Counted from the stretch's first letter, positions 1 to 11,167 are shown. The stretch is 64,000 nt of DNA from Umbilicaria muhlenbergii (GCA_000611775.1 KK106982.1:5946495-6010494); one strand, 5' to 3'. Notes: a model not told the origin generated them from the letters alone. Numbers and translations: made by a program.

Positions 1-638
1 CCCCCTTCCCCCTTTCCCCCTTCCTCCCCCTACTCTAAACCCCCCGACCAAAAAAAGAAAACAACTCACCGCCCTCCTCCCCCCCTCCCGCCAAAACTCC
101 CAGTCTCTCAAAAAGCTCACCAGCACCACTTTTGTTTCCCCCTCATCCCCTCCATCCCCTCCATCCCCTTTCATCCCCCTCCCCAGCTCCTTCCCCGGGG
201 CCAGCGCGCCACACAAAAATCGCAAAACAAGCCAATTGGTGGAAGCGCCCAGGACGGAGGTTAAGAGGATGAGAGAGGAGGAAGGGGGGAGGGAGAGGTA
301 GGGGGATAGGAGGGGGGGGATGCGTGGGTGGGGTGTGGATGTGGACATTGTTTGGTTTTTTGGGTGGGGTGGGACGGGGAGGTATTTGCGGGAAGTGGGC
401 GGGAAGGGGGGGGGAAATTAGGGTTGGGAGCGGAGGGAAGGAGAAAGTTTTGGGTTTGGGTTCAGGTAGGGCTGTTATGGATTGGATTGAATTAGATGAG
501 ACATAGTTTGTTCTTTATTAGATGGATTCAGGGTTTGGCGAGTTGGTGATACGTGCTCTAGTCAGATATTATATTTCATAAACTCGTATACATATATACA
601 CGTTAAAGATTCATGTATCCTCTCATCACCCCAACCCC
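1..638. other. Intergenic, strand-asymmetric low-complexity DNA
   Basis: No credible gene. Positions 1-200 are C/T-rich with runs of C separated by short T or A stretches, and 245-440 are G-rich, so pyrimidine and purine excess switch strand within 250 bp. From about 440 onward the sequence becomes AT-rich (3' flank of the metalloreductase). A 60-codon open frame at 324-506 is only a product of the G-rich tract. Confidence 0.6.
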
Positions 639-2678
639 TCAAAAGCAGTACCCCTCCACATGCAAATGAATCCCCTGCGCACCACTCCCCTTGTGCACCG
701 CGCGCTCATCCGACAACGCCGCCACATAGTTCCTCACCGCCGCAACCAATTCCCTCCCGCCGCAAACAGCGACAGAAGCCTCGCCCGCCGCCGCCTCCAC
801 CGGAAGACGGATGGCTGCCGTGATATCCGGTCTGCCATAAGTGTATTCGATGTCGACTCCCGGAGTCTCAGCGACAAAAGATTGTCCCCGTGAAGTTTGA
901 GAATCGGATCCAGAACTACTTTTCTTTTCCGTGATCTCGTCCACCATTTTGCCGTCGCTACTGACACTTCGTGGTGGCGAGGGAATGGGCCCACCGGAGG
1001 GGTCGGCAGCAAGTGCAGCTTCAGCCGAACAATTCGCCTTGCAACGACAGCGACGTGTTTCTTTTCCGGATTTGTCGCTTCCGAAATCACAACACGTACA
1101 CGATATCTGTTCGCAGGTAACGGCGATTTCCACACGTAACCTGATTCCCTTGGCCGCCGCACGAGGGATAGCAGACCGCAGACGCTCTGCGTAGTAGTCA
1201 CTCTGTTCTCTCTGCCTCACAAGTAACAAGAAGTCTATGCTTTGCACACAGCAAGGATCTTCAATGACGCTTTCCAGAATAGGAAGCGTGAAAGAGGCCC
1301 CGGTTGAGGCCGCGATTAGAACGAGCGTCTCGAATGAATTCCAGGCTGGCGGAGCGCCAAAAGGACCTGCGACAAACGCCGTCATTACGACAGCGTCACC
1401 CTGTAACGAGTCAAGAGCACGACGTTGCAAGCGACGTGTAAAGCCAGAGTGAGCGCGAATTATCAAGCACACGTCGTTGGAGGTCGGGCTGGAGGACTTG
1501 GAGGGGATGCTCGAGATGGTGAATGGATGTGACTCTAGAATCCCTATCTTCGGCAGCCGCAAGTAAATATGTTGACCAACCTTCCATTTGAAAGCGACAT
1601 CTCGGAGCGTCACCATGGTGATGTCTCTGTTCAATGCCTGCAGCTCAGCACGGTAACCGAGCCATTTTGACGATGAGGGCTTTGCCCCTCGTTTTCTGAC
1701 AACGATATTCCGATAGACCGACCAGCAGAACAGGGCCGCTCGGTCGAACGCCACTATTCCGACTGCAAACCAGACATTGTAGACTGCGTAGCTGGGAACA
1801 TGACGATATACCAGCCACAGAAATATGCCAGCGGCCGCTAGATGCTGTAGCACAAACAGTTCGTATGCCATATTCCGAAAGGGAGCAAAAGAGGTAACCA
1901 GAATCCATACTAGGACCGCCCATGCTCCGAGCCCGTATCTCACCATGGGCATTAACTTAAGCTCCATGGCCACGAAGTCTGCACGGGCCCATTCAGCCAG
2001 GAAAAAGGCTCCATGGAGGGTGACGGTGATCAACAACGTCCGAGAGACCCATCTGTGAAGCCAGTTCAATCGCTCGTAGGACAATCCTAATATCAGCCCC
2101 AACGTTTTCGAAACCAGCAGATATACCAAAGGTACCTGGGTGACGGATACCCAGGCCGCCCGAAACCCCACTCTCTCCCAGTAATACGCATCATGGGCGA
2201 TTGATTTCCAGGTCAGGATGCCGATGATCATGGCCCAATAGAAGAAAAGTAGCAGCAATCGTCCCAGAGGAGGAGGACTCAGCCAGGCGAACCAGCGTCC
2301 TGCGAAAGAGATCGGCTGTGGATATGTTGCCTCACGGACGATTGCAGTTGCGGTGGCGTAGCACTGTGATATGGCGTTCCGTGGTCTTGTAGGGTTTGTG
2401 ATTGATTTGGTTCGTGATATGCGCCTCCTGAGGTACCGTGTTAGCTGATGTACGGGATTCCGAGAAAGACTTGTGCTGGAGCAAGTGCAGAATAGGTTGA
2501 CCGACCTCCACCACACGTCGCATGCCCGAACGCCGTTCAAAAGTACAGCCAAGAACACCGCTCCCGCGATGATGTACCAAAAGGTGCGAGCCAGCGCAGA
2601 GTCGGTGTCGAAGAACATTCCGACCGAGCCCATATCCATACCCATCCCCGCCATACTGCCCATCATCGACGCATCCAT
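639..2678 (-). CDS. Fre-type ferric/cupric reductase (metalloreductase)
   Basis: Plasma-membrane flavocytochrome that passes electrons from NADPH via FAD and two hemes to extracellular Fe3+ or Cu2+. The ATG at 2678 gives 679 aa. Visible are a ferric-reductase membrane domain with the four heme histidines (about H208, H222, H279, H293), the FAD motif HPFT at 384-387, the NADP-side GPFGAP at about 438-443 and a C-terminal cysteine near the end. Two features are unusual. The N-terminus has 8 methionines in 21 residues, as in Ctr copper transporters. A cysteine cluster (522-550, CTCC then CRC, seven Cys) sits in a hydrophilic loop of the NADP-binding half. A 78-nt in-frame stretch (2428-2505) beginning GT, with GCTAAC and a terminal CAG, may be an intron, which would give 653 aa. 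It is divergent from a BIM1-like gene. Family call is sure; metal preference is inferred. Confidence 0.9.
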   Translation of the reverse strand: MDASMMGSMAGMGMDMGSVGMFFDTDSALARTFWYIIAGAVFLAVLLNGVRACDVWWRSVNLFCTCSSTSLSRNPVHQLTRYLRRRISRTKSITNPTRPRNAISQCYATATAIVREATYPQPISFAGRWFAWLSPPPLGRLLLLFFYWAMIIGILTWKSIAHDAYYWERVGFRAAWVSVTQVPLVYLLVSKTLGLILGLSYERLNWLHRWVSRTLLITVTLHGAFFLAEWARADFVAMELKLMPMVRYGLGAWAVLVWILVTSFAPFRNMAYELFVLQHLAAAGIFLWLVYRHVPSYAVYNVWFAVGIVAFDRAALFCWSVYRNIVVRKRGAKPSSSKWLGYRAELQALNRDITMVTLRDVAFKWKVGQHIYLRLPKIGILESHPFTISSIPSKSSSPTSNDVCLIIRAHSGFTRRLQRRALDSLQGDAVVMTAFVAGPFGAPPAWNSFETLVLIAASTGASFTLPILESVIEDPCCVQSIDFLLLVRQREQSDYYAERLRSAIPRAAAKGIRLRVEIAVTCEQISCTCCDFGSDKSGKETRRCRCKANCSAEAALAADPSGGPIPSPPRSVSSDGKMVDEITEKKSSSGSDSQTSRGQSFVAETPGVDIEYTYGRPDITAAIRLPVEAAAGEASVAVCGGRELVAAVRNYVAALSDERAVHKGSGAQGIHLHVEGYCF

Positions 2679-3346
2679 CTTGCTCAAGACTTGCCGGCGA
2701 ACAGTCGACTACCTAGTAATATACATGGTGCGATGGGAGCTGCGATTCCGAGATCTGAACGGGTAGAACGTCGTTAGAAGTCGGTTCGCCACGAGGGTTG
2801 GAGAAAGGATGTTCGGAGAGGCGCAATGGGGTATGTACGACAGTAAGCCATCAGGTCAGATAAAGTCTCGGAGATGGTCGATGCATGCTGCATGTGCATG
2901 ACACGACACGACATGAACCACCTTTTCCCGGGTCGTAGTCAGAGTCTCATCCAATGCGGCACGTGTATTGGCGGCTTACTGAAGTGGAGGGTCGCCAAGC
3001 TCCAAACCGCCTTGGCGCCCTGCATATAGTTTGCAAACTTGCTCATAATTTGCTCAATCCGCCGCACTTTCACTGCTTCCCTTGAATCCTTTGGTTGTCC
3101 GAGTAGCTCGTCCTGCCCATCTCCGACACGGGTCCCGTAGGCAGTAAGACGGTAATGCAGCACTTTGCGCGAGTAAAACATCATAAATATCCGCTGCTGC
3201 ATTTCTCTCCGTAGAACATATGCGACCTTAAACTCGACATACAAGCGATCAACTGAAATTGTAACAAAGCTCAAACCCCCATAGAAAACTTCCGGGAATA
3301 TCAGAAATAACTAAGAAGAATTTCATCTGATCTTCGGTCTTCAGCC
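2679..3346. promoter_or_regulatory. Shared divergent promoter, metalloreductase / BIM1-like gene
   Basis: The 668 bp between the two start codons hold no convincing gene. A 111-codon minus-strand frame at 2939-3274 has no recognisable content. The stretch must contain both promoters and carries a pair of copper-response-like motifs near its middle (3038-3056). Confidence 0.6.
3038..3056 (+). promoter_or_regulatory. Pair of copper-response-element-like motifs (Mac1/Cuf1 type)
   Basis: TTTGCTCA at 3049-3056 matches the yeast Mac1 CuRE TTTGC(T/G)C(A/G) exactly. CTTGCTCA at 3038-3045 matches at 7 of 8 positions. The two start 11 bp apart, about one helical turn, in the same orientation. Pairs of such elements are typical of Mac1/Cuf1 targets induced in low copper. 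Function here is inferred from sequence and from the flanking metal genes. Confidence 0.5.
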
Positions 3347-4117
3347 ATGGTTCATGTCACTGCCATCCCTTTTTTGCTGCTGCTGCTGCTCGGCCATTCA
3401 TATGCCCACTTCCTCCTCGACTACCCAAACACAATCGGATTCGACGATGACAATGAGGGAAGTGCGCCATGCGGGGGGTTCAACGTTACATTCGGCAACA
3501 CTACCAATTTCCACGTGGGAGGCGATGCGATCGCCTTGACTTCGACCCATCCGGCGGCAAACTGGCTCTTCCGCGCGACTTTGGACAAGAAAGCATCAGG
3601 AAACTGGACCGATTTCCTGCCAGTGGTGGGAGAATCAGGACTCGGTGCCTTCTGCGAGAGCAACGTTGTTCTGCCGAGCACGTGGGCGGGCCAGCAGGGT
3701 GTGATCCAGGTCATTCAGAAGGGTCCCGACGGCATGCTCTTTCAGGTATGCAACCACTTCCCTCTCCTATCTACGGCCTTTCAGCTGCGACACATTGGCT
3801 GACCATCCCAGTGCGCGGCCGTCAATTTCACGAGTGGAAGCGCTCCTTCACTACCGGAGTCTTGTAAGAACGCGACTGGTGTGACTGCAGTCTTCACTTC
3901 CGACGCCGCCTTCTCGTCCGTTCCGGCGACTGCTTCCATGACCGGTTCTGCAACGGCCACTGCTGGTGGTTCCGGCACCACGACCGCGACCCATGCTGCT
4001 ACGAGCGCGGCAGCGAAATCAGGGGCTGTATCGACTAAGCTGCTGTTTGCTGCAGAGCCTTTGTTCTGGTTGAGCATGGTCACCTTGGGTGTCGCGGCGG
4101 CTGCTTTGATGTCTTGA
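3347..4117 (+). CDS. BIM1-like (LPMO-like, X325) copper-binding GPI protein
   Basis: Cell-surface copper protein of the BIM1/X325 family, which resembles LPMOs but in Cryptococcus serves copper acquisition rather than polysaccharide cleavage. Exons 3347-3745 and 3812-4117 (66-nt intron, GTATGC...CAG) give 234 aa. A signal peptide (1-20) ends in ...HSYA, so the mature protein starts with His21, the residue that forms the copper site in this family. The motif FDDDNEGSAPCGGF follows, then several Asn-X-Thr sites, NFHVGG, and cysteines consistent with disulfides. A Ser/Thr/Ala-rich stalk and a hydrophobic C-terminus without a basic tail suggest GPI anchoring. Divergently paired with the metalloreductase across 668 bp. 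Family assignment is strong; the copper-uptake role is by homology and context. Confidence 0.88.
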
Positions 4118-4932
4118 TTCGTCAGATGAGCTTGTTAACCTCAACGAGTCTGCCATGTGTCGATAGGGTTTTGTGAAATTGCTCAGCCAATTGAGCTGCT
4201 AGCTCTAGCTCAACCATTGAACAATAATGTGCTCCGGGTGACTGGCTTACGTTCCGTATGGCTGTCAGTCACTCGGACAACAGTGACAAAATGCACTGTC
4301 GGTACCTTACCCACGCACAGTGTCACGGAGGTTTGGGCGGCAATGCGGCTTGTGAGGCCTGAGGCGACTTCTACGGTGGTTCGTTCGGAATACGGTGAAT
4401 TTGCTCGGAATTATACGGTGACTCGTACAACCAGGAAACTGCACGAGGCTCTACCCTATTTCCGCAGCAACACTGTCACCGTAAAAATCAAAGCTGCCAT
4501 AAAATGCTGCCTGAACCTATTGCTTACAAAGAAGAGGGGATGATCCAGATCGTATGAAACAGTGTTTCGCGAGTTCGCAGCTTCCTTTATGATCTGCATT
4601 GTTTCCACGGTGTGAGGATCTCACATTAGACGTTTTCTTTCCAGACTAAACCGGATGAACAAAGTCGACCGCGAAAAGCTTGAGCGTCTATGTGACAGGT
4701 TGAGACACTGTTTTCATCCAAAGCAGACTATGGCTGCGATATTATAATGATACATAGACGACCCCTCCGTCTACCCGGAACCCACACACCCTGCAATGCC
4801 AGCAGCTCATGCCCTCTACCCCCAAAACCCCGTACCTCAGAACGATGTAGATTACAGACTCCACCGAATCTGGTTACATGCGCTCAGTAACGCCCCGCTC
4901 CGATGCTGTAAATGAGGAAGAAGAGGAGTTTT
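4118..4932. other. Intergenic, nothing recognised
   Basis: Convergent 3' flanks of the BIM1-like and GDT1-like genes. An open frame at 4157-4543 has no domain, no signal peptide and no plausible splice partner, so I do not call it a gene. Confidence 0.5.
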
Positions 4933-6713
4933 TCATGCATAGTACACAGCCTCCGCGAGATAGATGATGCCGAATACCAGAAAGGCAAAGCCGCCACCGA
5001 GTGTAACTACAGTCACAGTCAGCACAAGGCGGAGGTTCATTTATCAGAAGGGATGGTGACGTACCGACTCTCAAGCTCACTCTCCCGGCAATGGCTCTCC
5101 CTCCCACCACTGCTACAGCGGTGCAGCATGCATGTCCCGTGACCGCCCCGCCGGTAACCCACCAATAATCCTGTCCTGCAGCCATAGCAATGGTGGCAAT
5201 CTGACTCCGATCGCCCCATTCGCCTAGAAATGTCATGATAAATGTTTGCACCCACGCCGGACTGAGTAAAAGAGAAAAGAGATTGTTAACGCCGGCCATT
5301 GCGTTCTTCAGTCTCGAGTGCCGGCTTGGGGAGGGTGAGCGCGAGCCGGAAGATGAAGGAGAATCGGGCGGAGCGGGAAGGCGCGTACTAGGCCGAGACT
5401 TGCGGGTCACAGCGCGCCCAGACTCGAGCATGTACGGCGTAATATTGGAGGAACGACGACGGCCCATCTTCCGGGCCATCTGTTCCTTTTCTTCAAGCTC
5501 CATCTCCACTTCTTTCATTTCCTCGCTTACACCCTCTTCCGGGCCGATGGCATAACCCTCCCTCAACATCTTAGCCCCGAAGACAAGAAACAAAACGGCT
5601 GCAAAGAAATTTGTGAAGCGCTTGGGAAGGAGCGTAGGGACGGCGTGGCCGAGGACGGCGGATAGGATCGTCATGGCAATGAGGGCGGAGAAGGCAGCCG
5701 AGAAAACGAGAAGGCGTGGATGTTTCATAGCCATCAAAGCAGCGATTAGGAAAGTTTTGTCGCCGATTTCGGAAAAGATTATCATGGTAAGGGAGAGAAT
5801 AAATGAGTGGAGTGGTTGAATGAGCGTAGCCGGATCAGATGGAAGAAACGCGGTAGAAGGGGTATTGGGTTTGGTGATCTCAAGGGGGTCATCTTTGGAG
5901 GACGTTGGTGGCACAGGATGGGGTATATCGTGAGGTTTGTCAGGCAAATCGGACGGTTTCTGAAAGCGAGAGAGTATTAGCTTAGCCAAACTGGCAATCC
6001 TAGCATGCGCTCGATAGACCAGGGTGCATAGTTACCTCGAGTCCCCCAAGCTCTTTAGGCTTCTCGTCTTCCTCTAAAGTCCCATCTTTGCTCGGAGTGT
6101 CTTTCCCCTTACCCTCCTTCGGCTCAAGCTTCTCCTGCTCGCTGTGAGGCAAAGGAGGTGCTTCTTTTGGCTGATCGGGCTGCTTTCCAGATTTGTAGCC
6201 TGATTGACCTGACTGCGCAATACGGTCCCGGTTCTTCTCGGAGATGCCACCTTCTGTGCCCCGTGTTCCCTCCTTTGGTCCCGCCCTGTTGGGATCATCC
6301 ATTACACCATCGTTCGATTTTGGCATCTCCCTTCCATCGGCATACGAAGCACCTTTCGGAATATCCACTGGTGTAGGCTTGCTTCCGGCAGCCGGGAGGT
6401 CTTCCTCATCGCCAATCTCCTTTGCTTTCTTCCGATCCCTTTCCGCAGCTGTCTCGACGAAAGGGCCCGTGTGTGGTCTCCCATCCTTGCCGTCTATAGG
6501 TGCATCTTTTGGTCGTAGGCCCGGACTGCTTGTGGGCTTCAGCAACGGAGAGACTGGTATCGACGGAGCAGCTTCGAGTACTCGATCTTCCTGGGGTAAT
6601 TGACGACCTTCGGCCAGGGCAGCGACTTCATCCTGGGAGCTTGGAGGCAACGCGAGCGAAAGGCAAGGCAGCAGAAGTAGAAGCAATGCTGATGGTCGCC
6701 GTCTGAGCCTCAT
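4933..6713 (-). CDS. GDT1: GDT1/TMEM165-family Golgi Ca2+/Mn2+:H+ antiporter
   Basis: Membrane antiporter of the UPF0016 family that loads Ca2+ and Mn2+ into the Golgi in exchange for protons, supporting glycosylation. Three exons, 6713-6036, 5959-5065 and 5006-4933 (introns of 76 and 58 nt), give 548 aa. The start is the ATG opening a signal peptide (MRLRRRPS, then poly-Leu). Both signature motifs are present, EIGDKT at 290-295 and EWGDRS at 473-478, each inside a hydrophobic repeat. The last exon supplies the final helix ending IYLAEAVYYA. Unlike the roughly 280-residue yeast protein, about 240 charged, Pro/Lys/Glu-rich residues precede the first repeat, and a Ser/Arg-rich loop of about 80 residues separates the repeats. 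Family call is firm; cation preference is from homologues. Confidence 0.9.
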
Positions 6714-7363
6714 ATTGCGAGTCCAGGCTCGTACAAGAAGGATGGTCAGGGGCTCCCGTGGATTTAGGAGGATGACTTGCGGTAAGGAGTTGCGATCCGG
6801 GTTTATGGAAGATTGCGCGTGGTCATCAGGAATGCGATAGTCTTGCACTATATACAGCAGGTATTCGATATTGGGTGTTTGGCCGGGCCTGTGATGGATG
6901 GGGTGATGTTGCAGAGTTGGTATGACCACAGGGGTTCTTTCGCGAGGACAGGCGTTCTCACCACTTGTGCATACCTTACCTTACCTTAGCTCTGACCGTG
7001 CCTGCTGCACCCTCCGGCATTGGGTCAGCAGGGGATCGACGATCTGCTTGGCAAGGCTCCTTTCCACCTCGCGCAGACCTGGCAATCACTTCCACGCTAG
7101 CCCGGACATGGCCGGCAACAGTCTCACGTGATCTGGAGTGTCTCGCGTGCATCACCATTCGCAAGTGCCGTCATAACACCAGCATGTACACAAACCCCAC
7201 GGAGAAGTCCCTACGAAGAAGTATGCGCCCCCATGATTGTACGCCCCCATGAAGTGACAAGCTCTTGTTAGAAGAGTGATTCCATCATCACCCGCGGCCT
7301 CACCTGCACATCTCCCTAGTCCATTGAAAGTGGGCGCGCTGCGTACACAAAGAAACCTTCACG
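6714..7363. promoter_or_regulatory. Divergent intergenic region, GDT1-like / telobox gene
   Basis: 650 bp between divergent start codons, so presumably two promoters. Several short open frames on both strands show no domain or signal peptide. No specific regulatory site is recognised. Confidence 0.4.
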
Positions 7364-10300
7364 ATGGGGGACCGGACTTCTCTGCGGTCCTCGAACCGAC
7401 GCAACACACCTCAATCTCCCCCAAAGCCCATCACCTCGACGGGTCCACAACAACGCGTCACTCGATCGACGAGAAGCCAAAGTTACAATGTTAGCGACAG
7501 TGAGGCCGGCAGAACTGCTTCAAAAGGCGGTCGCAGAGGGGCTCGGCAAGCCAGCGTGGAGAGCGTACAAAGCACTGAGAGTCGTGGTAGCCAGGCAGCG
7601 AAGAGGACAAAGCGGAGCGGTATAGCGAGAGCTGCGAACGGTATGTAGACAGCGTGCTCTAGAGGATTCGGCCATTCTGCTCTCTGCGGGCTTCCAAGAC
7701 CCATGGTTCTACTGCTCTATATTCATCGCCTTGCACGTGCCATTGTGGTTTTTTTTAGTGAGCGAAGATGAACAAGCCTCTGCTGACAGTCATCCTAGAA
7801 CTCTCTATTGTTGCAGAAGATCCAGATGTTGTTTACCCAGAACTCGAGGAGGCCGCTCATGGAAGCGAAGACGTGGACGACGACGCGGCTGTCCAGAACC
7901 AGCTTCGCAGGGAGACGAAGTCGCCAGGGGCTGTTTCTGCCATTTCTGGGACTACAGCGCAGACGTCCCACTCTGCGCAGGAGTTGGCCGATTTGGATGC
8001 GGAAAGCATGTTGGATGCGCTTCCAGATTTGTTGGGAGCAGCGAACAAAATTCTCAACCTTTTGGCACCACAGAACGCGTTACCCGCTCACATCATTGGT
8101 AACGTGAAAGATCTGCAGGACCCGGGTTCGAGAGCAACCAAGAATCTCCAGCGACTTGAGCGCACTTTCCGGCTACAGAGAGACCTCTATGGTAGTGAGC
8201 AGTTCATCAACGTGGCCATCGCTCTGAGCGCATTACTAGAGGTGAGACACCTTAATGAGGTTGGTAGCGGACCTTGGCGCCCAGATGGTGTATTGCAGAT
8301 GGCAAATCTCACGACCCTGGCGATGACCATTCTTCCGGCACATAGACAAGATCCAAGCGCTCTATATGCTCTCGAGAAGCTTGAAAGAGACTTCCCAACG
8401 CCATTCCTCTTCGAAATCGAGGTTACCCGGGCCGGTTCCGTTGCTTCTATGGGCCATAGCGGCATTTTAGAGAATACGTTTGCCATGGCCCTCGAAGTGC
8501 GCACACAGTATTTCATCATGCTACTCTCTCGACACGCGAACCAGCCAAACTTCGACTCGGATACTGTTTTGAGGCAGGTCTTCTTCGAAAGTGAGAATGC
8601 AGTGAAGGGATGGGATGTCCCAAGTCTGCGGGGAGAGGAGCTCTCGAAGCAGCAAGTTGAGGCCATTTCGCAACGCGTGCAACAGATACGCCAAATGTTC
8701 CCCGAAGACTCGCAGGCCCTCGAATCTGGTCAATTCGTTGACCTTGAGCGCCTGGGTGCTACATTCTCATGGTCTGCATTCATTACAAGCATAGCCTCAT
8801 GGTGCAGAATGCGTCAGGATGAGATCGAAGGACAGCTAGAATATCAAGGTGGTCTCGAAAATATCGTCCAAGCCATTGGTGATGAGACTAAGAGAAGACA
8901 TGCGCTTCTCACATTCGACGCGCAAGGTGAGGCTACAGATGGTGAAGGCAGGAGTCCTCTGGTTGAAATACATTATGAGCCGTCTTTGGAGGTATCAGAA
9001 GCTACCTCTGAGCAGAATGAGACATCAAAACGTGTACTACCCGGCGCCAAGCCCAAGACGCCGAGATTAAGGTATGTTCACTCCTGGATGTCGCTGGATT
9101 CATCAGTACAGTATCGTGACGCCTGTTCATTTACGTGAGGCGGTAGTATGCTGAATATGTGTTGCAGTTTCAAGTCACCGAGTGCAATCGCCCGTCTTAA
9201 GCAGAGGCTTGAACGGGAAGCCAAGCCTGCTATGCAGCAACAGCTGCCCGAGGTAGCCCCAAATCCACCACTGGCGTTGACTCAGGCTCATACTCCGGGC
9301 AACCGTCCTACTACAACACGTTTGCCCGCAACTGCACCTGCCAAGATTACTAATGATATGCAAGCGCGGGATCAAATCGACGATGAATGGCGGATGCAGG
9401 AATTTGACGATAATGGCGACGGGCCACTGCTCAATGAAGACCCTTATGCAGAGCAAAGACTCCAACTGGCCAACCGCCGACACTTCGATCTCGAGAACAA
9501 CAAGGAGAATATTGAAACGCGCCCCATTGCTACGCTCCCAGTCCCTAAGAAGCCTTCATTTATCGATCGGCAAACTAACGCAGAACGTGTCTCCTTTGAT
9601 GACAGTCAACAGTCCGGTCAGCAAGCCCTTCCAACCACCTCGGGTAGTAAAAGAAGCCGTCCAGTAGAAGAAATGGAACATGTTCCCGAAGAGGCCGAAG
9701 ACGAAGGCGAAATCTCAGACCCCAGCGAGGACGGCGGTTTCGAAAAGGACCACCGAGTCCACGACATTCAGCGAAAACGCAACGCCGCACCCGTTGGTAA
9801 ACGTCGTGCCCCAGCGCCAGCCATGCAACCACCGGCCAAGAGGATCCGCCAAATACGCGCTTTAAACGAAGAGGAAGAGGACGACGACAACGACGAGGAC
9901 ATCCGAGCCGCAGTCGAGCAACACAACCGCGCAAACGCCCCGCGTCCATCTCAAGCCCAGATCTACAAGCGAGCAAACGAGCAGGCCAAACGCTTCTCCG
10001 CGACGCAGCCCAAGAAAGTGCAGAGGCGGAACGCGTGGTCGGAGGAGGAAACAGAGGTTTTGATCGAGTATATCGAAACGATCGGGACCAGTTGGGTGCA
10101 GATTTTGATGAGTGATAAGGCGGATCGGAAAGTACTTCAGTCGCGCGATCAGGTGGCGTTGAAGGATAAGGCGCGGAATATGAAGATGGATTTCCTGAAG
10201 TATGGCTTCTGTCTATTGGATAGTGTTGTCGTTGTTGTTGGAAGTACTGAATTGACTGACGCGTGTGTGACAGGGTGGGCGATCATATGCCGAGACATTT

Positions 10301-10427
10301 CGACCGAATCCCGCTTAGCAGGCTCCAGATTGATCAGCTGCGAGGCATTGGGGTTTTGTATAATGAACGGACGGGGAGGAGGGGGTATGCTGTGGAAGAT
10401 GATGATGACGAGTCGGATGAGGTATAG
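7364..10427 (+). CDS. Telobox Myb/SANT protein, probable telomere-repeat binding factor
   Basis: Likely binds double-stranded telomere repeats in the nucleus (Taz1/Tbf1/TRF-like). Four exons, 7364-7640, 7817-9071, 9168-10199 and 10274-10427 (introns 176, 96 and 74 nt), give 905 aa. The N-terminus is basic, Ser/Arg-rich and disordered. Residues about 130-420 form a helical region that could be a TRFH-like dimerisation domain. A long acidic, Lys/Arg-patched linker follows. A single Myb repeat lies at about 798-855 (AWSEEETEVLIEYI ... WVQILMSD) and ends in QVALKDKARNMK, close to the telobox consensus VDLKDKWRN. Exon 4 adds about 50 residues with an acidic tail. An alternative start in exon 2 would drop the basic N-terminus. 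The telobox is seen; the TRFH assignment is inference. Confidence 0.75.
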
Positions 10428-11167
10428 GTATGGTAGCATGCAGGGCTGTATGTATTATCGAGCTTGGAAAATACGCGGTTCACGACTGTTACGTTCTGCT
10501 GTATTTATTTCGGATACCCTTTCTGCAGCCTTTTTATACCTGGTTTGCGTGGTCTTTTGTATTTTGGTCAAAAGTCAATGAACGGGATCAAGATACTCGC
10601 TGACCCAGTGGATGCTTACGAGTGATTGTTTGCGAGACTTGAGAATGCGAGTACGTTCGTCGCAGGTCACGGTTGTCATTGACGTGTAAGTCGCTGCTCA
10701 TGATAATACACGACTTGTAAGATGATACCAAGTACACGCCTCTGGTATCTTCTGGGTGCTTCTTCCATAGATATAAGCTCGAAGCGCCCCTCACGGCCAG
10801 CTAAAGCCCTGTCAAAAATAAAGCTGAGCAAAAGCGACTGGAATAGAACAAAGTAATTCTCTTTCATAAATTCTTTAATATTATAGATGGTACTAGCCTA
10901 GTATAGGTTGTTGCTCCCCAGTAACAAACGTGCTTACGTATAGCTGGAAGAAAACCCAGGGGACGACCTCCAGTTGACCCTTTATAAACCTCCTCTCCAT
11001 GTCGGATCTCCAAACCTCTCAGTACAGGTGCACTCAAGGTCACTGTTCTACAGCGGCGTGGTGTACTAGATGCACGGGGGCGCCATCCTGCCGCAGGTGA
11101 CAAGACATCGACCAATGTCAGAGCCGTTACTGGCAAGACATAGCATAGCGGTTGCCAACCGTTTCGA
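10428..11167. other. Convergent 3' flanks, nothing recognised
   Basis: 740 bp between the stop codons of convergent genes. It contains short non-credible frames on both strands and no repeat or RNA gene that I can see. Confidence 0.5.

Noticed and set aside
2939-3274. 111-codon minus-strand frame in the divergent promoter
   Set aside because: No domain, signal peptide or codon regularity, and it covers the copper-response-like motifs between two solid genes.
639-4117. Secondary-metabolite gene cluster
   Set aside because: No synthase, oxidase set or pathway regulator in the neighbourhood; the two metal genes stand alone.
4157-4543. 128-codon plus-strand frame
   Set aside because: No domain, does not begin with a supported ATG and lies in the convergent 3' flank.
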